The translations under genes and the position numbers were made by a program. This document shows positions 27,059 to 38,404 of a DNA stretch of 64,000 nucleotides, one piece after another. The DNA is taken from positions 20,425 to 84,424 of the forward strand of contig JAHJOG010000263.1 of assembly GCA_018820395.1 (NCBI GenBank), written 5' to 3'. Below the pieces are notes generated by a model. That model searched no databases and had not been told where the DNA came from. It saw only the letters and a program-made list of their open reading frames with translations. Source of the DNA: Gammaproteobacteria bacterium. GTDB taxonomy: Bacteria; Pseudomonadota; Gammaproteobacteria; Burkholderiales; Burkholderiaceae_C. Numbering within the stretch: position 1 is the first letter of the stretch; each line of letters starts with the position of its first letter.

Positions 27059-27070
27059 TTGTATATACAA
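27059..27070 (+). promoter_or_regulatory. brnTA operator/promoter palindrome
   Basis: TTGTATATACAA is a perfect 12-bp palindrome 7 bp before the brnT start. It overlaps a -10-like TACAAT (27066-27071). BrnT-BrnA complexes repress their own promoter, so this is the likely operator. It resembles FCD-GntR sites too, but its position at brnT favours BrnA. Confidence 0.5.
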
Positions 27071-27076
27071 TAAAGC

Positions 27077-27352
27077 GTGCGCATCTCCTACGATCCGGTA
27101 AAACGTCAGAAGACTCTCGACGATCGAGGCCTGGATTTTGAAGACGCTGTCGATGTGTTTGCAGGCCTGACGGTCGAAGTCGAGGATGTGCGCAAGGAAT
27201 AAGGTGAACCTCGAATACTTTGCTACGGCCTGCTTGCTGGCAGGCTCGTGGTTGTCGGGTACACCCCGCGTGGCTCGGTCCGCCATGTCTTCAGTATGCG
27301 AAAGGCCAATGATCGTGAACAAACCCGTCTCGCGCCGTACCTCGAGCTCTGA
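27077..27352 (+). pseudogene. brnT: BrnT-family toxin gene with an internal stop codon
   Basis: From the GTG at 27077 the frame encodes VRISYDPVKRQKTLDDRGL, then DFEDAVDVFAG and VEVEDVRKE, then TAA at 27200-27202 (codon 42 of 92). The same frame continues GEPRILCYGLLAGRLVVVGY, then TPRGSVRHVFSMRKANDREQ, to a natural stop at 27350-27352. BrnT proteins have tyrosine at this spot, so one TAC/TAT to TAA change explains it. BrnT is a ribonuclease toxin of about 90 residues; the truncated product lacks the C-terminal half and should be inactive. No frameshift is needed. A sequencing error or stop read-through would restore it. Confidence 0.8.
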
Positions 27353-27608
27353 TCTGACACGCGTCGACGCGCATGTGATCAAGCCGTCCGAGTACAAGGA
27401 GCTCCCCGAACTCACCGAAGAAATGCTCTCCCGCGCGGTCGTCCGTCATGGTGGCCGCCCTCGCTCCGAGCATCCGCGCCAGCTCATCAGCTTGCGCTTG
27501 CCGGCCGAAGTCGTCGCGCGTTGGAGGGCAACAGGTCCAGGTTGGCAGACGCGCATGGCCGAGCGCCTGGCGCGACCGCCGATGCCACGCGCGAAGAGTG
27601 AAGGCTGA
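27309..27608 (+). CDS. brnA: BrnA-family antitoxin
   Basis: 99 residues, intact. The N-terminal half contains IKPSEYKELPELTEEMLSRA, which contacts the toxin in this family, followed by GGRPRSEHPRQLISLRLP and the ribbon-helix-helix-like EVVARWRATGPGWQTRMAE. It should bind the palindrome upstream of brnT and repress it. The ATG at 27309 lies inside the 3' end of brnT (44-nt overlap), the usual brnTA arrangement. The gene remains open although the toxin is broken. Confidence 0.88.
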   Translation: MIVNKPVSRRTSSSDLTRVDAHVIKPSEYKELPELTEEMLSRAVVRHGGRPRSEHPRQLISLRLPAEVVARWRATGPGWQTRMAERLARPPMPRAKSEG

Positions 27609-27671
27609 GCATGGAATCGAGTTGTATCGGCCGCTTGGCCCTTGTTTGGCGACTGGCATGCCGCGCTCACG

Positions 27672-28475
27672 TCAAATCGTGAACTCGTAATCAATCGTGA
27701 TCGGCGCGTGGTCGCTGAACTTCAGCGTCTTGAAGATCTGCTCGTTGCGCGCCAGCGCGGCCAGAGCTGGTGTGGCCAGGTGGTAGTCCAGCCGCCATCC
27801 CACGTTCTTGGCGTAGGCCTGCCCGCGATTGCTCCACCAGGTGTAGGCCTCGTCGGTGGTGTCGGGCTTGAGCAGGCGATAGACGTCGACCAGGCCGGCG
27901 CCCTCGGCGCCCGCATCGAGCAGGCGCGTCATCCAGGCGCGCTCGTCGGGCAGGAAGCCGCTGTTCTTCTGGTTGCCGCGCCAGTTCTTCAGGTCGATCT
28001 GCTGGTGGGCGATGTTGATGTCGCCGCACAGGACGAACTCGCGCTCCCGCTTGAGCGCGATGAGGTGGGGAAAGAAGCCCTTGAGGAACCGGTACTTCGC
28101 GGCCTGCCGCTCTTCGCCTGAGGATCCGCTCGGAAAATAGCAGCTGATGACCGAGAGCTTGCGCGCCGGCGTGTCGAAGCGCAGTTCGAGGTAGCGGCCT
28201 TCGGCATCGAACTCGGCATCGCCCCAGCCGATGATCACGTCGGTGGGCGCGTGGCGGGTGTAGATGGCGGTGCCGGCATAGCCTTTCTTCTGCGCGAAAT
28301 GGAAGTGTCCTCTGAGGCCGGCCATCTCTTCGAAGCGGCCTTCTACGTCGCTTGCCTGCACTCGGATTTCCTGCATGCAAATACAATCCGGCCGCAGTTG
28401 CTCCACCCAGTCGGCGACGCCTTTGGTCGCTGCAGAACGCAGGCCGTTGAGGTTGAGGCTTGTCAGTTTGAACAC
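27672..28475 (-). CDS. xth: Exodeoxyribonuclease III family AP endonuclease
   Basis: 267 residues of the endonuclease/exonuclease/phosphatase fold. Motifs: FKLTSLNLNGLRSA (N site), ICMQEIRVQ (metal-binding E), YTRHAP, CGDINIAH (D and N), TWWSNRGQAYAKNVGWRLDY and SDHAPITIDY (catalytic H). It cuts abasic sites and resects 3' ends in base excision repair. The GTG at 28475 gives the normal N-terminus and has GGAAA 9 nt upstream; the frame stays open further upstream, antisense to pyrE. It is divergent from pyrE with only 13 nt between start codons. Confidence 0.92.
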   Translation of the reverse strand: MFKLTSLNLNGLRSAATKGVADWVEQLRPDCICMQEIRVQASDVEGRFEEMAGLRGHFHFAQKKGYAGTAIYTRHAPTDVIIGWGDAEFDAEGRYLELRFDTPARKLSVISCYFPSGSSGEERQAAKYRFLKGFFPHLIALKREREFVLCGDINIAHQQIDLKNWRGNQKNSGFLPDERAWMTRLLDAGAEGAGLVDVYRLLKPDTTDEAYTWWSNRGQAYAKNVGWRLDYHLATPALAALARNEQIFKTLKFSDHAPITIDYEFTI

Positions 28476-28488
28476 GAAGGTATTTCCA

Positions 28489-29190
28489 ATGGCTGAAGAG
28501 ACGAAACTGGGAAACGGGGCCGACGAGGCCGGTGCACTGGCGCAGGATTTCGTGGCGTTCGCGCTGGAATCCGGCGTCCTGCGCTTCGGCGAATTCAAGA
28601 CCAAGGCCGGGCGCATCAGTCCGTATTTTTTCAACGCCGGCCTGTTCGACGACGGCGCCAAGATCCTGCGGCTCGCGGAATTCTATGCAGACCGTTTGAT
28701 CGCGAGCGGTCTGCAGTTCGACATGATCTTCGGCCCGGCCTACAAGGGCATTCCGCTCGGCGCCACGCTGGCCGCCGAGCTGGCGCGGCGCGGACGCAGC
28801 GTGCCCTTCGCGTACAACCGCAAGGAAGCCAAGGACCACGGCGAAGGCGGCACGCTGGTCGGCGCGCCGCTCAAGGGCCGGGTGCTGATCGTCGACGACG
28901 TGATGTCGGCGGGCACCGCGGTGCGCGAGTCGATTGCGGCGATCGAGCGGGCCGGTGCCGTGCCCCATGCCGTGGCGATCGCACTCGACCGTCAGGAAAA
29001 AGCCACCGAGAACGGCGCCGATGTGCCACACAGTGCCGTGCAATATGTACGAAGCCAACTCGGGCTGCAGGTGGCCTGCATCGCCACGCTCGACGACTTG
29101 CTAAAGTACCTTTCTTCCACCGCTGATAACGCACTGAAGGCGCACCACGAGAAGGTGCTCGCCTACCGGGCCCGCTACGGCGCAGCTTGA
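28489..29190 (+). CDS. pyrE: Orotate phosphoribosyltransferase
   Basis: 233 residues. FKTKAGRISPYFFNAGLF, IFGPAYKGIPLG, YNRKEAKDHGEGG (catalytic loop) and the PRPP motif VLIVDDVMSAGTA are all present. It joins orotate to PRPP to give OMP in pyrimidine synthesis. AAGG lies 8 nt before the ATG at 28489. The upstream neighbour is the divergent exonuclease gene, so the promoter of each must lie within the other's coding region. Confidence 0.95.
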   Translation: MAEETKLGNGADEAGALAQDFVAFALESGVLRFGEFKTKAGRISPYFFNAGLFDDGAKILRLAEFYADRLIASGLQFDMIFGPAYKGIPLGATLAAELARRGRSVPFAYNRKEAKDHGEGGTLVGAPLKGRVLIVDDVMSAGTAVRESIAAIERAGAVPHAVAIALDRQEKATENGADVPHSAVQYVRSQLGLQVACIATLDDLLKYLSSTADNALKAHHEKVLAYRARYGAA

Positions 29191-29218
29191 TTTTTTCACC
29201 GGATTTCTGGAGTCATCG

Positions 29219-29872
29219 TTGACGCGCACCCGCACAGGTACGGCCCTGTTGGCCTTGTCGCTCACTTGGGCGGGAGGCAGCCTGGCGCAAGAGTCGCCGG
29301 CCGGCCGCGGCATCTACAGCTGCGTCGACGCGCGTGGCCGCACGATCACGTCCGACCGTCCGATTCCCGCCTGCATCGACCGCGAGCAGCTCGAGCTGCG
29401 GCCGAGCGGCGGCATTCGGCGCACGATCGAGCCGACACGAACGGCCCGCGAGCAGGCCGAGCGCGAGGAAAAGGAACGGCAGGAAGCGCTGGTGGCCGCG
29501 CGTGCCACCGAAGAGCGGCGCCGCGAGCGCGCCTTGCTCATTCGCTACCCCAATGCCGAGACGCACGATCGCGAACGCACCGATGCCTTGGCGCAGATCG
29601 ACGTGGTGATCCAGGCTGCCAAGAAGCGTCTCGACGAACTCGCTTCGGACCGCAAGCGGATCGATGAGGAACTCGAGTTCTACAAGGGCGACCCGGCCAA
29701 GGCGCCTCCGAGCCTGCGCCGCAGGATCGAGGACAACGCCCAGAGCATGGCCGTGCAGAAGCGCTTCATCGACGATCAGGACGACGAGAAGCGGCGCGTC
29801 AACGCGCGCTTCGACGAAGAGCGTTCACGGCTCAAGGCGCTCTGGACGGCGCGTGGCCCTGCATCGCGCTGA
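29219..29872 (+). CDS. DUF4124-type exported coiled-coil protein
   Basis: 217 residues with a signal peptide (TGTALLALSLTWAGGSLAQ). A short DUF4124-like segment GIYSCVDARGRTITSDRPIP with two cysteines follows, then a long charged helical region (EQAEREEKERQEALVAARAT onwards) predicted as coiled coil. Such proteins are common periplasmic or envelope proteins of unknown function in Burkholderiales. The start is a TTG at 29219 with TGGAG 6 nt upstream. It follows pyrE by 28 nt and may be co-transcribed. Confidence 0.75.
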   Translation: MTRTRTGTALLALSLTWAGGSLAQESPAGRGIYSCVDARGRTITSDRPIPACIDREQLELRPSGGIRRTIEPTRTAREQAEREEKERQEALVAARATEERRRERALLIRYPNAETHDRERTDALAQIDVVIQAAKKRLDELASDRKRIDEELEFYKGDPAKAPPSLRRRIEDNAQSMAVQKRFIDDQDDEKRRVNARFDEERSRLKALWTARGPASR

Positions 29873-29929
29873 CCCGGCGTCTACTTCGGCTGACTTCCGG
29901 CCCAACCGGATTCAACCGTCTCGATCGAA

Positions 29930-31429
29930 TCAGCCGAGTCGGGCCTTCAGCAGCGCATTGACCTGGCCAGGATTGGCCTTGCCCTGACTCGCCTTCATCA
30001 CCTGGCCGACCAGTGCGTTGAAGGCCTTGTCTTTGCCGGCGCGGTACTCGTCGATGTTCTTCTGATTGCGTGACAGCACATCGTCCACGATGGCTTCGAG
30101 CGCGCCGCTGTCGCTCATCTGCTTCAGGCCTTTGGCCTCGATGAGTCGGTCGACGTCGGCGCCTTCGCCCGTCCAGAGCGCGTCGAACACCTGACGCGCC
30201 GCCGCGTTCGAGATGGTGCCGTCGGCAATGCGTGCGATCAGTGAAGCGAGTTGCGTCGCAGCCACCGGCGCCCGGTCGATCGGCAGGTCCTGCAGATTGA
30301 GGCGCCGCGCGATCTCGCCGGTGATCCAGTTGCTCGCGAGCTTCGGGGGCGCGCCTGCGGCGACGCTGTCCTGGAAGTAGGTCGCGAACGCAAAGCTCTG
30401 CGTGATCTGCGCAGCGTCGTAGTCGGACAGGCCATGGTCGCGCACGAAGCGTTCAGCCATCGAGCGCGGCAGCTCGGGCATGCCTTGTCGGACCTGCTCG
30501 ATCCACTCCGCGGAAATGGCCAGCGGCGGCAGGTCGGGATCGGGAAAGTAGCGGTAGTCGGCGGCGTCTTCCTTGGTGCGCATCGACCGCGTTTCGCCCG
30601 TGGCGGGGTCGAAGAGCACGGTGGCCTGCTGGATCCGGCGGCCGTCTTCGAGCTCCTCGATCTGCCAGCGGATCTCGTAGTCGATCGCCTGCTGCATGAA
30701 CTTGAAGCTGTTGAGGTTCTTGATCTCGCGGCGCGTGCCCAGCGACGAGCCCGGCTTGCGCACCGACACGTTGGCATCGCAACGAAAACTGCCTTCCTGC
30801 ATGTTGCCGTCGCAGATGCCGATCCAGGTGACGATCTTGTGCAGCTCGCGCGCATAGGCCACGGCCTCGGTGGTGGAGCGCATGTCGGGTTCGGTGACGA
30901 TTTCCAGCAGCGGAGTGCCGGCACGATTGAGGTCGATGCCGGACTGGCCGACGAAGTCTTCGTGGAGCGACTTGCCGGCATCTTCCTCGAGGTGCGCGCG
31001 AACCAGACGCACGGTCTTCTTCTCGTCGCCCAGGAGGAAGCTCACCGTGCCGCCCTGCACCACGGGGATTTCGTACTGGCTGATCTGGTAGCCCTTTGGC
31101 AGGTCTGGGTAGAAGTAGTTCTTGCGCGCGAAGACGCTGCGCGGCGCGATGTGCGAGCCGAGCGCCAGGCCGAGCTTGATGGCGCGCTCGACCGCGCCCT
31201 TGTTCATGACCGGCAGCGTGCCGGGCAGCGCCAGATCGACGGCGCAGGCCTGGGTGTTGGGCTCGGCGCCGAAGGCGGTCGATGCGCGGCTGAAGATCTT
31301 GCTGGTGGTGGACAGCTGGGCATGGGTTTCGAAGCCGATGATGACTTCGTAGCCCTGCACGAGCGGGCCGGTGGGCCGGCCCTCCTGCATCTGTTCGAAA
31401 GAGTTCATGGACGGCTCGGTGCTGCTCAT
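29930..31429 (-). CDS. gatB: Asp-tRNA(Asn)/Glu-tRNA(Gln) amidotransferase subunit B
   Basis: 499 residues. [41 protein letters not shown] and the C-terminal YqeY-like tail ([20 protein letters not shown]) are diagnostic. It is the kinase and tRNA-binding subunit that activates mischarged tRNA for transamidation. It lies 1 nt after gatA, the last gene of gatCAB. An in-frame ATG at 31408 is an alternative start. Confidence 0.96.
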   Translation of the reverse strand: MSSTEPSMNSFEQMQEGRPTGPLVQGYEVIIGFETHAQLSTTSKIFSRASTAFGAEPNTQACAVDLALPGTLPVMNKGAVERAIKLGLALGSHIAPRSVFARKNYFYPDLPKGYQISQYEIPVVQGGTVSFLLGDEKKTVRLVRAHLEEDAGKSLHEDFVGQSGIDLNRAGTPLLEIVTEPDMRSTTEAVAYARELHKIVTWIGICDGNMQEGSFRCDANVSVRKPGSSLGTRREIKNLNSFKFMQQAIDYEIRWQIEELEDGRRIQQATVLFDPATGETRSMRTKEDAADYRYFPDPDLPPLAISAEWIEQVRQGMPELPRSMAERFVRDHGLSDYDAAQITQSFAFATYFQDSVAAGAPPKLASNWITGEIARRLNLQDLPIDRAPVAATQLASLIARIADGTISNAAARQVFDALWTGEGADVDRLIEAKGLKQMSDSGALEAIVDDVLSRNQKNIDEYRAGKDKAFNALVGQVMKASQGKANPGQVNALLKARLG

Positions 31430-31430
31430 G

Positions 31431-32914
31431 TCAGGCGCCCTCCGGCAGGCGCAGGTGCCAGTCGGTGGCCTGCTGGAAACCGTGCGCCGCGTTGAGCAGG
31501 CGCCCCTCGTCGAGGTAGTTGCCGATCAGCTGCAGGCCGACCGGCAGGCCGTTGTCGAAGCCGGCCGGAACGCTCATGCCGGGCAGGCCCGCCAGCGAAG
31601 CCGGCAGCGTGAAGATGTCCGCCAGGTAGTCGGCCACCGGATCGTTGCCGTGTTCGCCGATCTTCCAGGCAACGGTGGGTGCCGCCGGCCCGGCGATGAG
31701 GTCGCACTGCGCGAAGGCCTGGCGGAAATCGACGGCGATCATGCGGCGCACCTTCTGCGCCTGGAGGTAGTAAGCGTCGTAGTAGCCGTGCGAGAGCACG
31801 TAGGTGCCGATCATGATGCGGCGCTTGACCTCGTCGCCGAAGCCCTCTTCGCGCGTCTTGGCGTACATGTCGGCCAGGTCGCGATAGTGGCTGGCGCGAT
31901 GGCCGAACTTGACGCCGTCGAAGCGGCTCAGGTTGCTCGACGCCTCGGCCGCCGCCAGCACGTAATAGACGGGGATCGACAGCTCGGTGCGCGGCAGCGA
32001 GATCTCGACGCGGCGCGCGCCCAGCTTTTCGTATTCGGCCAGCGCGGCGTCGACGGCCGCGCGCACGCCAGGGGCCACGCCGTCGCCGAGGAATTCGCGC
32101 GGGACGCCGATGCGCAAGCCTTTCAGCGATGCGCCGAGGCCGCGCGCGAAGTCTTCGGCAGGAACGTCCAGCGAGGTCGAATCGCGATCGGGGTCGGGTC
32201 CGCACATCGCGGAAAGGAGCAGCGCGCAGTCCTCGGCCGAGCGCGCCAGCGGGCCGGCCTGGTCGAGGCTCGAAGCGAAGGCGACCATGCCGTAGCGCGA
32301 CGCACGGCCGTAGGTGGGCTTGATGCCGGTCACGCCGCAGAAGGAGGCGGGCTGGCGAATCGAGCCGCCGGTGTCGGTGCCGGTGGCGCCGGGCACCAGT
32401 CCGGCCGCCACCGCGGCAGCGCTGCCGCCGGACGAGCCGCCCGGGATGCGCGACGCGTCCCACGGGTTGCGCACCGGCACGGGCTTGTCGCTGCCCAGGG
32501 CGGGCACGGCGACGTTTTCGTTGCCCGAGCCCATGGCGAATTCATCGCAGCTCAACTTGCCGAGCGTGACGGCGCCGGCGTCGGCCAGCCTGCGCACCAC
32601 GGTGGCGTCGAAAGGTGAGCGGTAGCCGGCCAGCATGCGCGAGCCGGCGGTGGTCGGAAAACCCTTGGTGACGAAGATGTCCTTGTGCGCAATGGGCAGT
32701 CCGGCGAGCGCCGGTGCGTTTCTGTCGGAAATGCGCGCGTCTGCCGCGCGGGCCTCGGCCAGCGTGACCTCTTCGTCGATGGCGACGAAGGCGCCGATGT
32801 CCGGGTGGCGGGCGATCCGGTCGAGATGGTGTCGAGCCACTTCGACTGCGGAGACCTTGCGCTCGCGCAACGCAGCCGTGAGGGCCGCAACGCCCATGCG
32901 GTGAAGTTCGCCGC

Positions 32915-32918
<4 letters not shown>
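31431..32918 (-). CDS. gatA: Asp-tRNA(Asn)/Glu-tRNA(Gln) amidotransferase subunit A
   Basis: 495-residue amidase-signature glutaminase. Triad elements are AHKDIFVT (Lys), [15 protein letters not shown] (cis-Ser) and [15 protein letters not shown] (nucleophile Ser). It releases ammonia from glutamine and passes it to GatB. The start overlaps the gatC stop by 4 nt. Presence of gatCAB implies that Asn-tRNA or Gln-tRNA is made at least partly by the indirect route. Confidence 0.96.
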
Positions 32919-34497
<1,579 letters not shown>

Positions 34498-34560
34498 CGC
34501 TCGCCCTCAGGCTGCGCGGCATCTCGCCAAAATCGAGGTGTTATGGCGTAAAACCGCACC

Positions 34561-35601
34561 ATGCCGCTCGGTACCCTCGACCGCACTGCGCCGCCCCTCT
34601 TCAACCAGGGGCCGTCCGCGCTGAGCAAGCTGATCTTCTTCAGTGCACTGGCGTTGTTCCTGATGGTGGCCGACGCGCGTTTCAATGTGGTTCAACCGGT
34701 TCGTGCAGCCATCGGAACGGTGCTCTATCCGATCCAGTTGCTGGCACTGAAGCCGGTGCAGCTCGCGATCGGCAGCGGACGCTATTTCGAAGAGCTGCAG
34801 TCGGCGCAGGCGCGCGAGGAGAGCGCGCGCCGGACGCTTGCGCTACAGGCCGAGCGCGCCAGCCAGGCCGACACGCTCGCCAAGGAAAACGCCCGCCTGC
34901 GTTCGGTGCTCGAACTGCGGCAGATCACGCCCACCCCCAGCAAGGCTGCCGAGGTGCTCTACGACGCAGCCGACCCGTACACCCGCAAGCTGATCATCGA
35001 CCAGGGCATGGCCAGTGGCATCGCCGCCGGCTCTCCGGTGATCGATGAGCGCGGCGTGCTCGGGCAGGTGACCCAAGTGCTGCCCTTCACCAGCGAGATC
35101 ACGCTGGTGACCGATCGCGATCTCGCGATTCCTGTGCAGAACGTGCGCACCGGCGTGCGCAACCTCGCGTTCGGCGACGCCAGCGCGCACGGCGGCGGGC
35201 TCGAATTGCGCTTCGTCGCACCGAGCTCGGACGTTCAGGAAGGCGACGTCCTGACGACCAGCGGAGTCGACGGCGTCTACCCGCCGGGCCTGGCCGTGGC
35301 GAAGATCGATCGCATCGAGCGCAGGGCGGATTCGGCTTTTGCACGGATCTACTGCGTCCCGATGGCTCAGGTGACGGCCGCGCGTTTCGTGCTGGTGTTG
35401 TCGCCCGTGGGTGTCCAGAGTCCGAATCCACCCGCCGTGGCTGGCGATGGCACGCCGGCGGCTTCGGGCAAGACGGACAAGCCCGCGAGCAAGCCGGCGA
35501 AGGCCGACAAGGCCTCGGTGAAAGATGACAAGGGCGCCGCCAAGGCGACGCCAAAGCCGGTGCGCAAGCCCGCAGCGCCGAAGGAAGAGCCCGCGCGATG
35601 A
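34561..35601 (+). CDS. mreC: Rod shape-determining protein MreC
   Basis: 346 residues: one membrane helix (about 22-41), a coiled coil rich in alanine and glutamate (about 75-115), then the beta-barrel domain with IIDQGMASGIAAGSPVIDER and GDVLTTSGVDGVYPPGLAV. The last about 60 residues are a lysine/alanine/proline-rich tail of low complexity, longer than in E. coli MreC. It activates PBP2 in the periplasm. TAAAAC lies 6 nt before the ATG and there is no ribosome binding site, so an internal leaderless promoter is possible. Confidence 0.94.
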   Translation: MPLGTLDRTAPPLFNQGPSALSKLIFFSALALFLMVADARFNVVQPVRAAIGTVLYPIQLLALKPVQLAIGSGRYFEELQSAQAREESARRTLALQAERASQADTLAKENARLRSVLELRQITPTPSKAAEVLYDAADPYTRKLIIDQGMASGIAAGSPVIDERGVLGQVTQVLPFTSEITLVTDRDLAIPVQNVRTGVRNLAFGDASAHGGGLELRFVAPSSDVQEGDVLTTSGVDGVYPPGLAVAKIDRIERRADSAFARIYCVPMAQVTAARFVLVLSPVGVQSPNPPAVAGDGTPAASGKTDKPASKPAKADKASVKDDKGAAKATPKPVRKPAAPKEEPAR

Positions 35602-36119
35602 TCATGCGTCCCGGCCAGCAGCAGTTGCTGCTTCCGCTCAATCCGGTCTTCATGTGGGGCAGCCTGCTCGTCGCGCTGTTGCTCAGCATGGTGCCCGTCG
35701 GGCGCGGCGCTTGGACGCCCGACCTGCTGGCCCTGGTCATCGTCTTCTGGAGCGTGCACCAGCCGTCGCGCATCGGGATCGGCGCGGCCTTCGTCTTCGG
35801 GCTCTTGATGGACGTTCATCAGACGGCGTTGCTCGGGCAGCACGCCTTTTCATACACGACGCTGGTGTTCTTCGCGATCGTGCTGCATCGCCGGCTGCTG
35901 TGGTTTCCGATGTTGTCGCAGGCGCTGCAGGTGTTGCCGCTCTTCGCGCTGTCGCACCTGATCGAGCTCGGCATCCGGATGCTCGGCGGTGGGATTTTTC
36001 CGGGCTGGTCGCTGCTGCTGTCACCGCTGATCGAGGCCATGCTCTGGCCGGTCGCGAGCCTGTTGTTGCTTGCACCGCAACGCCGCACCCCCGAGCCCGA
36101 TGCCAATCGCCCCTTGTGA
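35598..36119 (+). CDS. mreD: Rod shape-determining protein MreD
   Basis: 173 residues with about five membrane helices (LVALLLSMVPVG, LLALVIVFWSVHQPSRIGIG, AAFVFGLLMDVHQTALLGQH). Integral partner of MreC in the elongasome. It overlaps mreC by 4 nt. Confidence 0.92.
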   Translation: MIMRPGQQQLLLPLNPVFMWGSLLVALLLSMVPVGRGAWTPDLLALVIVFWSVHQPSRIGIGAAFVFGLLMDVHQTALLGQHAFSYTTLVFFAIVLHRRLLWFPMLSQALQVLPLFALSHLIELGIRMLGGGIFPGWSLLLSPLIEAMLWPVASLLLLAPQRRTPEPDANRPL

Positions 36120-36167
36120 CGCATTCGGCTTGTCGCGCTGCCGATGCGCGATTAGGCTCGTGGCCTC

Positions 36168-38141
36168 ATGACCGAGATCCGAAACGTTGCCGCCGACCTC
36201 GCGCGCTTCAAGCGCCGCGTGATCGTGATCGGGCTGGTGGTGATCGTGGCCTTCGGCCTGCTGTGTTCGCGGCTGTTCTTTCTGCAGGTGGTCCGGCACG
36301 AAGACCTGGCCGAGCAGGCCGAAAGCAACCGCACGGCGATCGTCCCCGTCACGCCGAACCGTGGGCTCATCCTCGACCGCAACGGCATCGTGCTGGCGTC
36401 GAACTATTCGGCCTACACGCTCGAGATCACCCCGTCGAAGGTGGCCAACCTCGAACAGACGCTGGACGAGCTGAGCCAGATCGTCGAGATCTCGCACCGC
36501 GACCGGCGCCGCTTCAAGCGGCTGCGCGAAGACTCGCGCAGTTTCGATTCCACCCCGATCCGCACGCGCCTGAGCGACGAGGAGGTGGCGCGATTCGCCG
36601 CGCAACGCTTTCGGTTCCCTGGCGTCGAGATCAAGGCGCGACTCTTTCGCAACTACCCGTACGGCGAGATGGCGAGCCACGTGCTGGGCTACATCGGCCG
36701 CATCAACCAGCGCGAGAAGACCGCGATGGAAGACTGGGACGAAGAAGACCAGTCGAACTACAAGGGCACCGACTACATCGGCAAGCTCGGCATCGAACAG
36801 AGCTACGAGAAGACGCTGCATGGGCAGACCGGCGTGGAAGAAATGGAAACCTCCGCCGGCGGACGGGCGGTGCGCAGGCTGGCGGCTCACCCGGCAACTC
36901 CAGGTGACAACGTCATGCTCTCGATCGACGTCAAGCTGCAGAAGCTGGTGGAAGACATGTACGGCGAGCGCCGCGGCGCCCTGGTGGCGCTCGACCCCAA
37001 GACGGGTGAGATCCTGGCACTGGTCAGCAAGCCCAACTTCGATCCCAATCTGTTCGTCGAAGGCATCGATTCCGAAAGCTGGAAGGAGTTGAGCGAGTCG
37101 ATCGACAAGCCGCTCTTGAACCGCGCCCTGCGGGGCACGTACCCGCCCGGCTCGACCTACAAGCCCTTCATGGCGCTGGCGGCCCTCCAGACCGGCAAGC
37201 GCGGGCCCAACGTGGTGGTCAACGACCCGGGCTACTTCAACTTCGGCGGCCACCGATTCGGCAGCCCCGAAGGCAATATCGGCGGCGTCGACATGCGGCG
37301 GTCGATCCAGCTGTCGAGCAACATCTACTACTACTCGCTCGCCAACGAAATGGGCGTGAATCTGATCCACGACTTCATGAAGCCGCTGACCTTCGGCCAG
37401 GTCACGGGCATCGACCTGGGCGGCGAGGTTCGCGGCGTGCTGCCCAGCACCGAGTGGAAGCGCAATGCGTACCGCCGTCCCGAGCAGCAGAAGTGGTACG
37501 CCGGCGAAACCATTTCGCTGGGCATCGGGCAGGGCTACAACAGCTTCACCATGCTGCAGCTCGCGCAGGCCACCGCGATCGTCGCGGACGGCGGCATCAA
37601 GCACCGTCCGCACATCGGCCTGGCCACGCGCGACACCGTGACCCGGCAGGTGACACCCATCGAGCAGCCCCCCGCAGAGAACCTGGGCTTCTCGGCCGCG
37701 AACGTGGCCGTGGTGCGCGAAGGCCTGACGGCGGTGGTCACGGGCGGCACGGCCCGGGGCGTGTTCGCCGGGGCGGGCTACACGGCGGCGGGCAAGACCG
37801 GCACGGCACAGGCGGTGTCGCTCGCGCAGAACACCAAGTACAACGCCCGCGCCCTCGAAGAGCACAAGCGCGACCATGCCTTGTTCATCGCCTTCGCGCC
37901 GGTCAACGACCCCAAGATCGCACTCGCGCTCGTCGTCGAGAACGCGGGCTGGGGCGCGGGCGCCGCCGCACCGATCGCTCGGCGCGTGTTCGACTACTGG
38001 CTGCTGAACCAGTACCCGAGCGAGGCGGACATGGCAGCAGTCAGGATCGGGAAGGCGACCGCCCCGATCGGCAAGCCGCGCGTCGCGAGCGAGATGCCCT
38101 GGCCGCCGGAATCGGCGGTTGTCGTGCCACCTGCGCCTTGA
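36168..38141 (+). CDS. mrdA: Penicillin-binding protein 2 (elongation transpeptidase)
   Basis: 657 residues. One N-terminal membrane helix (about 17-38), the PBP dimerisation domain (NRGLILDRNGIVLASNYSAY), then the transpeptidase with S329-K332 (PPGSTYKPF), S383-S384-N385 and K543 (GKTGTAQAV). It cross-links lateral-wall peptidoglycan and works with MreC and a RodA; rodA is not in the window, although it often follows mrdA. 48 nt separate it from mreD. Confidence 0.95.
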   Translation: MTEIRNVAADLARFKRRVIVIGLVVIVAFGLLCSRLFFLQVVRHEDLAEQAESNRTAIVPVTPNRGLILDRNGIVLASNYSAYTLEITPSKVANLEQTLDELSQIVEISHRDRRRFKRLREDSRSFDSTPIRTRLSDEEVARFAAQRFRFPGVEIKARLFRNYPYGEMASHVLGYIGRINQREKTAMEDWDEEDQSNYKGTDYIGKLGIEQSYEKTLHGQTGVEEMETSAGGRAVRRLAAHPATPGDNVMLSIDVKLQKLVEDMYGERRGALVALDPKTGEILALVSKPNFDPNLFVEGIDSESWKELSESIDKPLLNRALRGTYPPGSTYKPFMALAALQTGKRGPNVVVNDPGYFNFGGHRFGSPEGNIGGVDMRRSIQLSSNIYYYSLANEMGVNLIHDFMKPLTFGQVTGIDLGGEVRGVLPSTEWKRNAYRRPEQQKWYAGETISLGIGQGYNSFTMLQLAQATAIVADGGIKHRPHIGLATRDTVTRQVTPIEQPPAENLGFSAANVAVVREGLTAVVTGGTARGVFAGAGYTAAGKTGTAQAVSLAQNTKYNARALEEHKRDHALFIAFAPVNDPKIALALVVENAGWGAGAAAPIARRVFDYWLLNQYPSEADMAAVRIGKATAPIGKPRVASEMPWPPESAVVVPPAP

Positions 38142-38158
38142 TTCGAGAAGTTGGGGGC

Positions 38159-38185
38159 AAAAAAAAGCGCCGACCAGCGGCGCTT
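38159..38185 (-). terminator. Rho-independent terminator reading leftwards
   Basis: AAGCGCCG (38165-38172) and CGGCGCTT (38178-38185) form an 8-bp stem with a 5-nt loop. On the minus strand it is followed by a T-run (38164-38159). It should end transcripts of the GMC oxidoreductase gene and also protect the mre-mrdA operon end. The rest of 38142-38404 shows no gene. Confidence 0.75.
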
Positions 38186-38404
38186 GAGGGGTGAAACCGG
38201 CATCTCGTTGCGGATACCTTGAATCAACTGCTTTTGTTCTTGACGTGCGAAATTTGTCTCCTCGGCCCCCGCGCTACGGGCGAGCCCGATTGCGAGTGCA
38301 TGGACTCTAGGGCCTGCACCTAGTCAGTGCATCCGGGATTACCCCGCCAGATGGCAACGATGCGGTGCGTTGTTCGCAACCCCCGGCGGCCCTGGCGCTA
38401 GTGG

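Noticed and set aside
27059..27070. TTGTATATACAA as a third operator of the ureide regulon.
   Set aside because: Its core resembles FCD-GntR sites, but it lies directly before brnT, lacks the sigma-54 element and fits BrnA autoregulation better.
38165..38185. Terminator for mrdA on the plus strand.
   Set aside because: The T-run exists only on the minus strand; on the plus strand the stem is followed by GAGGGG.
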